DNA from: Bodo saltans
Lineage: Eukaryota > Euglenozoa > Kinetoplastea > Eubodonida > Bodonidae
Reading direction: 5' to 3'
DNA length: 64,000 nucleotides
NCBI GenBank assembly: GCA_001460835.1
Contig: CYKH01001400.1
Span: 109,566-173,565 of the forward strand
The translations under genes and the position numbers were made by a program. A model generated the notes under the pieces. It was not told the DNA's origin and searched no databases. It worked only from the letters and a program-made list of their open reading frames with translations. Positions 1-8,366 of the stretch are shown one piece after another (the first letter of the stretch is position 1; each line of letters opens with the position of its first letter).

Positions 1-9
1 NNNNNNNGG

Positions 10-2580
10 CGACTCTCTGTTGCCGCTCGCGTTGAGTGGCTTGTCAATCAAACTACAGTGCACGAGCGCATCTTGCAATTGCAAAACACAGCCCCATCCA
101 TCGATCGCTTGTCCATTCCCGAATACCAGTGGCTTAACGATGACCTTCACGGACTGCGCCGCCATCATGCCACGTCGTTCCCCAACGGATGCGGCTTGGG
201 CGCGTCGTGGGACCAAGGCCTGTTGTTTGAAGTGGGCGAAGCGATCGGTGAGGAAGCGCGTGCGATGCATCACTACTTTACCAATAGTGGTAACCGCGGC
301 GAGCACGGATACTGGAATGGGCTCGGAATGACAATCTACGGCCCAAACGTTAACCTTGTGCGCGACCCTCGATGGGGCCGCAACCAGGAAGTGTACAGCG
401 AAGACCCTCGCCACACATCGAAACTGATGGAGGGGTATGTTGGCGGTATGCAACAAGATCGTGACGGCTACATGCTTGCAGCGTCGTGCTGCAAACACTT
501 CGCGGCGTATGATGTTGAGAACTTTCCCACGGAGCGGTATGTCTACAACGCAATCGTCGATGGCCGCAACTTGTGGGAGACGTACCTACCAGCATTCGAA
601 GCTTGCGTGAAGGATGCCAGCGTTGCGCACATCATGTGCAGTTACAACTCCATTAATGGTGTTCCGACATGTGGCAGTGATGAATTGATGAACGGCATCC
701 TGCGAGGGAAGTTCAACTTCAGTGGCTTTGTGGTGTCTGACTACGATGCCTGGGCAAATATCTTCTCTTCCCACCATTACTGCCCCAACATGACGTGTGC
801 TGCTGCCGTTGGCATCAACGCTGGGCTTGACCAGGAGGGTGGAGGTGACGGTGCTATTAACCAACTTGGTGCAGCCATTCAAGCTGGAAAAGTTGCAAAC
901 GCGTCTGTGACCGCTTCGTTCCGCCGGCTCTTCCACGCACGCATCGTGCTGGGGATGTTCGACCCCCCAAGCAGGGTGCCCTTCTCTAACGTGTCATTTA
1001 CGGACATCTCGTCGCCAAAGCACATGCAGCTCTCGCTGGCTGCTGCACGCGAGGCGATGTGCCTGTACAAGAACAAGAACTCCGTCCTGCCGCTCACGCC
1101 GGGCAAGAAGATCGCCGTGATTGGGCCAAAGGCTGGCGCGACAACGTGGCTGCAGGGTAACTACGCGGAGGCCCCGACGTGGGGAGTCGTGTCGGTGCTC
1201 GAGGGCATCCTCGGCGCCAACGCGCCGCTGTACGCGTGCTCCTTCGACTCCGTCGGCATCGACTACCACCTCGCCAACGACAGCGTTGCCGCCGCGAACA
1301 GTGCCGAGGCGTGCGCCTTGCTGTGCGCGTCTGACCTCAGCTGCAACTACTTCACGTACGTCGATGGGTGGTGCTACAGCATGCCCACGATGGACAACGC
1401 GCGGATCACGCAGAACATGAACATTCAGTCTGGCGCTCGCCCAGGACTGTGTTTTACGCAGCCTGGTGTAGACCATACTGGTGCCGGAGACGTGCCTGCT
1501 CAAGTCACAAGCGATGTGCGTGAATGCTGTCAACTATGTCGTGCAACCCCCAACTGCACACTTTTTACCTTCAACTCCATTCTTGGCTGTTATCTGAATC
1601 CCACAGGACAAGCGCTGGGGAACCCGTTCGCCACCTCTGGCTCGTCTTCAGCGAAGGTCGGAAACGTTCTGTACGCCCCTGGCTGCCTGGACGGGCTTGC
1701 GTGCAACGACACCGCGCTCCCCGCAGCGGCAGAGGCGGCAGAGGCTGCTGATGCAACGGTGATCGTGCTCGGCCTCGACCAGACAATGGAGTGCGAAGGC
1801 ATGGATCGCCACTCAATCGACCTCCCCGCTGGGCAGTACGCGCTGTTTGACGCCGTCCGTGCAGCGGCTGGCTCCAAGCCCGTCGTGCTCGTCCTGGTGC
1901 ATGGCGGCACCGTCGCGCTCAAGGGCATGCTCGGCGCCGCGGACGCGGTGATCGACGCGTGGTATCCCGGCCAACAGGGCGGCAACGGGCTTGCCGACGT
2001 CATCTACGGCTTCTACAACCCCGGCGGCAAGTCAACCGCGACGTACTACGAGTCGGACAGCGACCTGCCACCGAACCTCGCGCAGCAGGACCTGTACCAC
2101 GGCAACGGCATCACGTACCGCTACTACAACGGGACGCCCGTTGTGCCCTTCGGCCACGGCCTCAGCTACACAAACTTCACCTACAGCAACCTGCGCGTGG
2201 CGAACGCGACGGTGGGCCCGTGCGACGTGCTGAGCGTGACGGTGGACGTGACGAACACCGGTGCGGTGATCGGCGACGAGGTGGTGCAGTTCTATTTGAA
2301 GCAGGTGAACGCGAGCGTTCCAGTGCCTGCGCTGCGCCTGGCAGACTTCACGCGGCTCAAGGGCCTTGCGCCGCAGCAGACGGTGACGGTGACTCTGCGC
2401 GCAACACCTGCGTACCGTGCGGTGGTGATCAACAGTCCGGAGAGCGCGTACGCGGCGCAGCGGATGCTGGAGCCTGGCATGTTGGAGCTGTGGGTTGGCG
2501 GCGGGCAGCCGGGCTACGCGACCACGCTCGGCGCCAGTGCCACCGCAATCGGCAGCGCCAACCTCGATACCTGTTCTTGA
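10..2580 (+). CDS. Glycoside hydrolase family 3 beta-xylosidase/beta-glucosidase-like protein, 5' partial
   Basis: Hydrolyses terminal beta-linked sugars; similarity is closest to the BXL (beta-xylosidase/arabinosidase) branch of GH3, though substrate cannot be read from sequence. The frame is open to the N run at the left edge, so the true start is lost; 856 residues are visible. The N-terminal TIM-barrel part includes KHFAAYDVEN and the nucleophile motif VSDYDAW (Asp at 739-741). The C-terminal alpha/beta domain has an acid/base candidate Glu in MECEGMDR (1786-1809) and PFGHGLSYT, followed by a fibronectin-III-like end. Between them, about 1230-1670, sit two cysteine-rich PAN/Apple-like segments, interrupting the C-terminal domain. 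Many N-glycosylation sequons suggest a secreted or lysosomal enzyme. Third-position GC is high except in the second PAN segment. Confidence 0.9.
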   Translation, partial: RLSVAARVEWLVNQTTVHERILQLQNTAPSIDRLSIPEYQWLNDDLHGLRRHHATSFPNGCGLGASWDQGLLFEVGEAIGEEARAMHHYFTNSGNRGEHGYWNGLGMTIYGPNVNLVRDPRWGRNQEVYSEDPRHTSKLMEGYVGGMQQDRDGYMLAASCCKHFAAYDVENFPTERYVYNAIVDGRNLWETYLPAFEACVKDASVAHIMCSYNSINGVPTCGSDELMNGILRGKFNFSGFVVSDYDAWANIFSSHHYCPNMTCAAAVGINAGLDQEGGGDGAINQLGAAIQAGKVANASVTASFRRLFHARIVLGMFDPPSRVPFSNVSFTDISSPKHMQLSLAAAREAMCLYKNKNSVLPLTPGKKIAVIGPKAGATTWLQGNYAEAPTWGVVSVLEGILGANAPLYACSFDSVGIDYHLANDSVAAANSAEACALLCASDLSCNYFTYVDGWCYSMPTMDNARITQNMNIQSGARPGLCFTQPGVDHTGAGDVPAQVTSDVRECCQLCRATPNCTLFTFNSILGCYLNPTGQALGNPFATSGSSSAKVGNVLYAPGCLDGLACNDTALPAAAEAAEAADATVIVLGLDQTMECEGMDRHSIDLPAGQYALFDAVRAAAGSKPVVLVLVHGGTVALKGMLGAADAVIDAWYPGQQGGNGLADVIYGFYNPGGKSTATYYESDSDLPPNLAQQDLYHGNGITYRYYNGTPVVPFGHGLSYTNFTYSNLRVANATVGPCDVLSVTVDVTNTGAVIGDEVVQFYLKQVNASVPVPALRLADFTRLKGLAPQQTVTVTLRATPAYRAVVINSPESAYAAQRMLEPGMLELWVGGGQPGYATTLGASATAIGSANLDTCS
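1231..1668 (+). other. Two PAN/Apple-like domains inserted in the GH3 protein
   Basis: Two consecutive segments of about 65-70 codons each show the PAN pattern, with a helix carrying CxxxC, a strand CxxFTY or CTLFTF, and a closing cysteine in WCYSM or GCYLN. PAN folds usually bind carbohydrate or protein. They fall between VLEGIL and VLYAPGC, which are adjacent in ordinary BXL proteins. That position resembles PA14 inserts in some beta-glucosidases, so a carbohydrate-targeting role is inferred. Confidence 0.65.
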
Positions 2581-2890
2581 TAGCAGTCACTGTAACCATC
2601 AAGAGTGTGAGTTGCTTTTTCGAACGATTTTATGTGATAGAGTACTGCAACGCTCGAACTTTTAGCGCCCCAACATTTGCCTCTTATTGGTGTGAACTAT
2701 GTTTCAAGTTTCTTGGTGAAGGCTGGTTCGGAAGCTCTTTTTTATGTCTTTCGTGGTTCACTGCCAACAAGACGCAAACATACAAAACGCAAACATGTCG
2801 ATCGGATACCAAGAAGGACCACACGCACGTCGATAGAACGTTTCTTAGCTTTTGCGGTTCCTCACCGCTGCTCAATCCATTGTTGCTAGC
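2581..2890. other. Intergenic stretch, no gene seen
   Basis: This stretch follows the GH3 stop codon and precedes a small ORF. It is T-rich with short pyrimidine tracts and contains GCAAACATACAAAACGCAAA-like short repeats near 2775. It probably holds the 3' UTR of the hydrolase and the splice signals of the next gene. No RNA gene or further ORF is supported. Confidence 0.5.
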
Positions 2891-3241
2891 ATGGCGCCTG
2901 ACAATGAGAATGCAACCGCACTCACCACACCCACAGCAGATGAACTGTTCCGTGATTCAAGAGTGATTCTAAAGAATGAGAGTCATCTGCACAAAGTGCC
3001 TCCAAAATCAGAGCTACATTTCAACTGCACGATAGCATCGGATGTGTTCATGCACGCACCATACAAGCAAAAGCTTCAGCGTCATCGATTTGTCCACGAT
3101 GCTGTTGGGAAGGATTTGTTGTTGCCTGTCGATGGTGCCGCGCCGCTGGTGCACATGTTGACGATTCATGCCTGGACTCTTGATGAGTGGCGTGAGCGGG
3201 GTGGAGAAATCGAACCTAGTCCTCCTTGTCTTGGTCGTTGA
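2891..3241 (+). CDS. Small hypothetical protein (116 aa)
   Basis: The ATG at 2891 opens a 116-residue frame; in-frame extension upstream has only a TTG. No family is recognised. The protein is hydrophilic with no membrane segment or signal peptide, ending in a Pro/Cys-rich tail. Codon choice resembles neighbouring genes, and the spacing (310 bases upstream, 121 downstream) suits an independent gene. It could be a chance ORF, so confidence is moderate to low. Confidence 0.4.
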   Translation: MAPDNENATALTTPTADELFRDSRVILKNESHLHKVPPKSELHFNCTIASDVFMHAPYKQKLQRHRFVHDAVGKDLLLPVDGAAPLVHMLTIHAWTLDEWRERGGEIEPSPPCLGR

Positions 3242-3362
3242 ATTGTGTGATTTGGACGTTTCCCACGTGCTCTGTGTTTGGTGTGAGCTCATTTCTTTTC
3301 TTTGTTTAAAATTGAAGGAACAAGTGCATTTTGAGGGGTTTTATGTAGAGCCGTAACGGAGT

Positions 3363-5084
3363 ATGCAGCGCGAACGACTTGATCGGCAACTGCTTCACTG
3401 TGACGGACCCCTACGTCCTCACAGTGCAACGTCCATCGCTGCAGCCAATCGCGAAGGGAAGAGGCCAAATCATCTTCGGCCAGCGTCCGCACAGCCATCC
3501 ACTTTCGCACTGCTGCGGCGTCGGTCCTCAACACCCAACACGACACAAGACATCATCAAGCTTTTTGATGGAAAGAGCCATCCCCATGCAGATCCTGCAA
3601 GATCTGGGTCAACGGGGTCCCGTATTCCAACAGCATCATCCCATGGTGCTCGAAATGAATTGAATCGACCTCCTGTAGCACGTCGCCCTTCAACAGCTGG
3701 TGCTCGATCATTTTTGATACGCGCAGAGAGTCCAGACGACGTCGAACCTGCACACAGTCACATACAACCGCAGACTGTGGCGTTCCTAGACCTTCTCGCA
3801 GCGCATCGACGCAAGTCAACAATGGGAGCTTTTACGACCCCAAAGTCCGTGGCAATGTTAGGAGGCACTTCTTCCTTGCCTGGCTCATCATTCACGTCAA
3901 AGCGACCGAGGCCAAGTACAGCGCCCTTAGTTCCTGGTGGTGGTGACAATCATGGAGACATCAAGCCCTCCATCATGATACCTTGGGAACCAATGCTGTT
4001 AACGTCCGAACAGCAAGCTCGTGTTGTCCAGAGGCACAGGCCGCTTTCTGCTCAAGCACGAGCGAAGGCGTTAGAGGAGGTCGTTGCTCCACGTCGCCCC
4101 AATAGTGCGCTCAAGAACCGTGTGAGTGAGCCATCATCATCCACTACTGTTGTGACCCCACGATGTCACCACATGCTTCTGCGTCCCGCCAGCGCTACCA
4201 CCGCTGGTGTACAAACTGTGCCAGTTGACTTTTTTGCACACGTTTCACTACGACAGTGTCCCTTCGTCGACAACATGTTCGATAATCCGGACGTACTGCA
4301 TGATGTGGTGAGTCTACTTGAGGTCATCTGTTCAGCCTGTGTGCATCGCGATGCGACAAAGTATTCCCTGACATCTCCTTTTGTTGCGCCACTTCCATGG
4401 TTGTCACCATGGTCACAAGTCACAGCGCAATGCCGTATCGTTCGAGAAGCATTGCAATTGCAAATTGCGTCTCCTTCATCCAAGCTCATTGGAAGCAGAG
4501 TGTTTGACGACATCGTGACTGTCCTCAATACATTAAGTCGAGGGGAGATCGCTGAGGACCTCTGCAGAGACTTCTTGTTGTGGGACCTTGCACATCACCG
4601 TGTGATACTAAACGCCACAGTTGCTCTCCCAGATGAAGAAGACCACGTTCTTCTGCACGAGGCTCCGCGACATATTGACGACGACCCTCTCGTCATGCCC
4701 CCAGCCCCAGAGCCGGCGGCACCACGCACCACCTCTCCCATTGCAGAGGAGCTGCATGTGGACGTTGAGGTGGATGACATAGAATCATCGAGGATGTCGT
4801 TGCCTCTGTACGGAATTTATGGAAGCGCACATAATACGAGCCCCACAGCGCAAAGTGATCGCACTGGTGCGGCAGCTGCTGTCAGTCCATCTCACAGCAG
4901 AGACACGTCACAGGCAGTGAGTCCAACAGGCGCACATTCGCGATTTAACGCCGCGGGATTCTCCGTGACAACTCTGGATGAAACTCCCTCGTGCGTCGAG
5001 CTTCCGCACTCGATGAGTGCAAAGCAACATAATGTTATGCAACAGGCGCACATTCGCGATTTAACGCCGCGGGATTCTCCGTGA
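3363..5084 (+). CDS. Long Ser/Arg/Pro-rich unknown protein, N-terminal part of a frame-split gene
   Basis: ATG at 3363 opens 573 residues. The first 250 are low complexity with repeated RRPSTA/RPRPST-like basic-serine motifs, suggesting a phosphorylated, possibly cytoskeletal, protein; residues about 290-420 (VSLLEVICSACVHRD onward) look folded. No family is recognised. The stop at 5082-5084 arises only because a 116-base tandem duplication (4924-5155) shifts the frame; the sequence after the second copy continues the same kind of protein in another frame. The original gene therefore probably ran on through 5698 and on to 7515. There is no intergenic space or splice signal between the three frames, which supports one gene. 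Confidence 0.6.
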   Translation: MQRERLDRQLLHCDGPLRPHSATSIAAANREGKRPNHLRPASAQPSTFALLRRRSSTPNTTQDIIKLFDGKSHPHADPARSGSTGSRIPTASSHGARNELNRPPVARRPSTAGARSFLIRAESPDDVEPAHSHIQPQTVAFLDLLAAHRRKSTMGAFTTPKSVAMLGGTSSLPGSSFTSKRPRPSTAPLVPGGGDNHGDIKPSIMIPWEPMLLTSEQQARVVQRHRPLSAQARAKALEEVVAPRRPNSALKNRVSEPSSSTTVVTPRCHHMLLRPASATTAGVQTVPVDFFAHVSLRQCPFVDNMFDNPDVLHDVVSLLEVICSACVHRDATKYSLTSPFVAPLPWLSPWSQVTAQCRIVREALQLQIASPSSKLIGSRVFDDIVTVLNTLSRGEIAEDLCRDFLLWDLAHHRVILNATVALPDEEDHVLLHEAPRHIDDDPLVMPPAPEPAAPRTTSPIAEELHVDVEVDDIESSRMSLPLYGIYGSAHNTSPTAQSDRTGAAAAVSPSHSRDTSQAVSPTGAHSRFNAAGFSVTTLDETPSCVELPHSMSAKQHNVMQQAHIRDLTPRDSP

Positions 5085-5155
5085 CAACTCTGGATGAAAT
5101 TCCCTCGTGCGTCGACCTTCCGCACTCGATGAGTGCAAAGCAACATAATGGTATG
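4924..5155 (+). repeat. Imperfect tandem duplication, 2 x 116 bp
   Basis: Copy one is 4924-5039 and copy two is 5040-5155, directly adjacent. They differ at three positions (for example AAACTCCC versus AAATTCCC). Because 116 is not a multiple of three, the duplication moves the reading frame and ends the upstream ORF within copy two. The divergence of about 2-3% is what two alleles joined end to end in an assembly would show, but a genuine duplication is equally possible from sequence alone. Confidence 0.95.
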
Positions 5156-5698
5156 TTGCCGTGGAAGCTCCGATCTTTTCGATCTCTAAGGCGGCAGCGA
5201 GCCTCGGCAACGAATCAGCAAAGCGACACACCACTGGATGCGCCGTTCACAACGGTCAACGACGAAGACGATGTCAGCCATCGTGGACCCAGTGAAGGCG
5301 AAGAAGAAAATTCCCCAGCACCTCGGCGAGTGTCGTCAATCAGCATGTTCAAGCGTGGCAGTGAGTTTGGCGAAGCGACAGCAATGTTACGCCGACTGTC
5401 AGTAGCGAGGTTGGACTCACAGTCAGAAAACCTCTCGCGAGAGTCGTCTCCGTCTATCGTCCCTCCTCGCACACGTTCGATGGTTCGATTTGAGGCAGTC
5501 GCCTCAGTCCAACGAAGGCAATCCCAACTGATGGCGTGCAACAGCAGCGTCGCTGTTAGGTCGCTCTCAGTGAGGGAAGCAAGGTCATCATTATTACCAT
5601 TACGTCCTCACGTTGCCATTATTATCGTGGTTAGCACGTTTCGAGACGCGTCCATTCCGAACTGTCGTGGTGTTTGGGGGAAGACGCGCAACAAATAG
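5081..5698 (+). CDS. Middle part of the frame-split gene (start of caspase-like fold)
   Basis: This frame begins inside the second 116-base copy with no credible start codon of its own, so it is read as a continuation of the 3363 gene. About 205 codons are Ser/Arg-rich until near 5600, where a hydrophobic strand HVAIIIVVSTF is followed by RDASIPNCRGVWG. This resembles the first strand and loop of a caspase/metacaspase p20 domain. The frame is lost at the G run 5676-5680; one extra G would join it smoothly to the next frame. A sequencing error in the G run, a real frameshift, or a pseudogene are all possible. Confidence 0.5.
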   Translation: MTTLDEIPSCVDLPHSMSAKQHNGMLPWKLRSFRSLRRQRASATNQQSDTPLDAPFTTVNDEDDVSHRGPSEGEEENSPAPRRVSSISMFKRGSEFGEATAMLRRLSVARLDSQSENLSRESSPSIVPPRTRSMVRFEAVASVQRRQSQLMACNSSVAVRSLSVREARSSLLPLRPHVAIIIVVSTFRDASIPNCRGVWGKTRNK

Positions 5699-7515
5699 CA
5701 AAGTTGCTGCGTGAGGATTGTGCCTTTGATTACGTGTCGCTTCTGACATCGGAGTCACCTGAAACACCTGACCATACAACAACCATGACAGGAGTTCGTC
5801 GAGAGATTCAGCGAGTGATTCAGCGATTTCTAGTCGACGATAGAAATCCTTCGATCGTTGTGATTGCCCTTGGGCGCGGCGGAGTGGTACCAGTGGGAAG
5901 CGTTTCTGGAATTGGGACTCATTCAACTGCATTGGTGCCCTACCCCTCGGTTGCCTACGCCGCTGCAACCCACGCACCCCGAGCGAAGCAACCGTCCCCT
6001 GCTGTCAAAGTGGCGCTTCTGGAAACTGCAGTCGTTGCGAATGGGTTGCAGTCTACCGATGTGATCACGCCTGAAATGTTTCAAGAAATATTCCAATGGA
6101 ACGGTAAGATCTGCAAACCTGCTGCAGTCTTCTTCGACATGCAAGAGACGCCAGGACTCCCAGCGAAGTACGGTCGGGATTTTTCCGCATCATCATCATC
6201 ACAACCGGAAGCTGAGGCGTGTTGTGTGTCCACCGGTTTTTGTTCGTGGACAGTCCCAGAATATCCTGCAGCATCTTTTGTCTCGGTGTACAAAGCTGGT
6301 CAGCGTGCAATCGGTTCATTTTACTTACTAAAGCTGCTGCGTGGAGGGATTTTGCAGAGCGCCATCAAAGAGTTTGGCAACCCTGCGGCTCTCTACGCTA
6401 CGCGCGCGTCTCTTGACCGAGAGGGCGCCCCATCGCCATCATTTCTTTCATCCATGTCACCGATTCCGCTGCCGCATTACATCACGCGGCACATTCAAAG
6501 TCGCCTTGCAATCTATCCCTCTGACGTTCACTACTATTTAGTGAAGAAACTGATGGGCCGCAACTGCAACACGTTGTTTCTTTTGGATCTGCATGTGCGA
6601 GGGATGGATGCTGGTGAAGACAATGGCGAAGGCTCACCAACCTTCGCAACCACCGTCAAGAATAGAAAGAACCGTATTGCGCCACGTCCCGCGTTCAGTG
6701 AACCTTTCCTATTTCAACTTCCTTCATCGGATGTTGTGTCGCCGCCGTCAGGTGGCTCCCCACTTGAAGTTCTTGCAAAGTTATCGATGGCGAATTCGGC
6801 GCTCATTGGTGCTACACATGTGCCGAGCGACACTGTGACGATGCAACTGGTTGTTCCCATGCCACTCTGGCGAAGAAATGACGATAACATGTTGACCACT
6901 GCTTCCACTGATGGTCATGGTCGTCGTCCGAACCCTGTTCTGTTTGAGCAACAAGCGGCACGATTCCGTGTTTCTCTTCACAGCGCACTCATGAAAGTTT
7001 TCAAAGGGAAGAACTCAATCGTAGCATCACTGATGCAACAATCGTGGGTAACCGATGTTTCCGTAGATCACGAAGCGCTTGCATTCACTCTCGCACTCCA
7101 GAGTGGACTTACCACCTCGGCAGTTGATGACTGTGCGACAACTGTTCAAACCGCATGCAACACATCAACTTCTTCAAGTGAGGAGAGGAATCCGTCGTTT
7201 GATCCATTCGAAGTCGAAGTGAATGCAGCAACTTGCGTCATTGTTGCAACTGCACATCGGAACGCGATCCGTGGACGCAGCGGCGCTTCTTCTCCACCGT
7301 CCGTCACCAACGTAGATCGCATCGCAAACCGCATCCTCCATGATGCAATGACTGCCGGCGTTCCGTGTAAAGAACTCACTGTGTCCGTTATTGTGCAACT
7401 TGCGCTGCCTTCGCGCGATTTGTACCGCAAAGTGGACAAAGTCCTTCGACTCGGTGTTCTTCGTCAAGCACTTAGCAACGAGTCCTACGTTCTGGTGCAG
7501 CCATGCCCACTTTGA
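5674..7515 (+). CDS. C-terminal part of the frame-split gene, caspase-fold-like without catalytic His/Cys
   Basis: About 613 codons with no ATG start near the beginning; the first in-frame ATG is at 5785. The opening EDAQQIAKLLRE helix, FDYVSLL strand, VRREIQRVIQRFL helix and SIVVIALGRGG strand follow the order of a caspase p20 domain. The usual catalytic GHG is GRGG here, and the strand KPAAVFFDM (near 6115) carries no cysteine where the nucleophile would lie. If the fold assignment is right this is a pseudo-protease. The remaining 450 residues (including ITRHIQSRLAIYPSDVHYYL) are not recognised. A caspase fold is an inference from pattern and order only. Confidence 0.5.
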   Translation: MGEDAQQIAKLLREDCAFDYVSLLTSESPETPDHTTTMTGVRREIQRVIQRFLVDDRNPSIVVIALGRGGVVPVGSVSGIGTHSTALVPYPSVAYAAATHAPRAKQPSPAVKVALLETAVVANGLQSTDVITPEMFQEIFQWNGKICKPAAVFFDMQETPGLPAKYGRDFSASSSSQPEAEACCVSTGFCSWTVPEYPAASFVSVYKAGQRAIGSFYLLKLLRGGILQSAIKEFGNPAALYATRASLDREGAPSPSFLSSMSPIPLPHYITRHIQSRLAIYPSDVHYYLVKKLMGRNCNTLFLLDLHVRGMDAGEDNGEGSPTFATTVKNRKNRIAPRPAFSEPFLFQLPSSDVVSPPSGGSPLEVLAKLSMANSALIGATHVPSDTVTMQLVVPMPLWRRNDDNMLTTASTDGHGRRPNPVLFEQQAARFRVSLHSALMKVFKGKNSIVASLMQQSWVTDVSVDHEALAFTLALQSGLTTSAVDDCATTVQTACNTSTSSSEERNPSFDPFEVEVNAATCVIVATAHRNAIRGRSGASSPPSVTNVDRIANRILHDAMTAGVPCKELTVSVIVQLALPSRDLYRKVDKVLRLGVLRQALSNESYVLVQPCPL

Positions 7516-7763
7516 GAAAAAATTTGCAGCACACAACTGTCATTATGTACACTCTCTCTTAACATGATCTGATGGTACCTCCTGTCAAAAATAACAATCA
7601 GACAATTACTGATGCAAACTGAAATGTCGTCACTTTTTCGATAAAAATGAAGCTAAGTGTAGCCGAACATTTATTAGTACCAAAGAAGAAAGCGCAACAG
7701 GAACATCTCGGCATCAACCTCTCAAAAGCTTCGTTTCTTTCATTTTACAAAGCGAACTTTCGA

Positions 7764-8366
7764 ATGGGCGCCGCTTGCAGCAGTGGTAGCACTGCCGATG
7801 CCAGACCAGTCCACTCTGCCTCAAGGCGAAGAGACAACTCGAACGTTTCCATTGGGCAACGAGAAGACGACAGCATGCTCTCTATTAATAATGATAGAAT
7901 ACGGTTTCCTCCTGTGATCGATGCATCCATCGTGAGCATTCCCGCTGCTGCTGCTGCTGCTCCCCAACCTCGCTCCTCCACGTCCTCGTCCTCGACTCCT
8001 GCCACAAACCTTGAAGAGAGATCGGTGGCGGAGAGAAACATTGAAGCGATCCTAGAACGAACTCGCAGCGGGGTGGCGCTAGATGCGTCTGCTGGGTTCA
8101 GCCTCGGTGCCGGACCCCACCACAGCAGCCATCATCAGGACTATTCCACAGGTGGGAACCTCGTTGGAGTCAGCAGCGGAAACGCAAAACTGTCTGAAGA
8201 CGTCTCGATGCGCCTTGATATGCTCGTGCAAATTTCCAAGTCTGGCTCTTCGCGAGTAGATGGATATTCAATGCCGCTTCGCTCATCGCGCAATTCTCAG
8301 CGGCAACGCTCCACCACGTACTTTGGTGATCAACTTATGACTGACTCCACAGTACAAGAGTTTTAG
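7764..8366 (+). CDS. Small acylated Ser-rich protein (200 aa), unknown function
   Basis: The ATG at 7764 gives MGAACSSGS, which fits N-myristoylation on Gly2 with palmitoylation on Cys5; this start is preferred over an in-frame ATG at 7647 because of the motif. The rest is low-complexity, rich in Ser, Ala and Arg, with an acidic-basic mix and no recognisable domain. Likely attached to the cytoplasmic face of the plasma or flagellar membrane, where many kinetoplastid proteins with this N-terminus reside. Function unknown. Confidence 0.65.
   Translation: MGAACSSGSTADARPVHSASRRRDNSNVSIGQREDDSMLSINNDRIRFPPVIDASIVSIPAAAAAAPQPRSSTSSSSTPATNLEERSVAERNIEAILERTRSGVALDASAGFSLGAGPHHSSHHQDYSTGGNLVGVSSGNAKLSEDVSMRLDMLVQISKSGSSRVDGYSMPLRSSRNSQRQRSTTYFGDQLMTDSTVQEF

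Noticed and set aside
1959-2966. 335-codon plus-strand ORF overlapping the end of GH3
   Set aside because: Arg/Gly-rich translation typical of an alternative frame of GC-rich coding DNA, then T-rich noncoding sequence.
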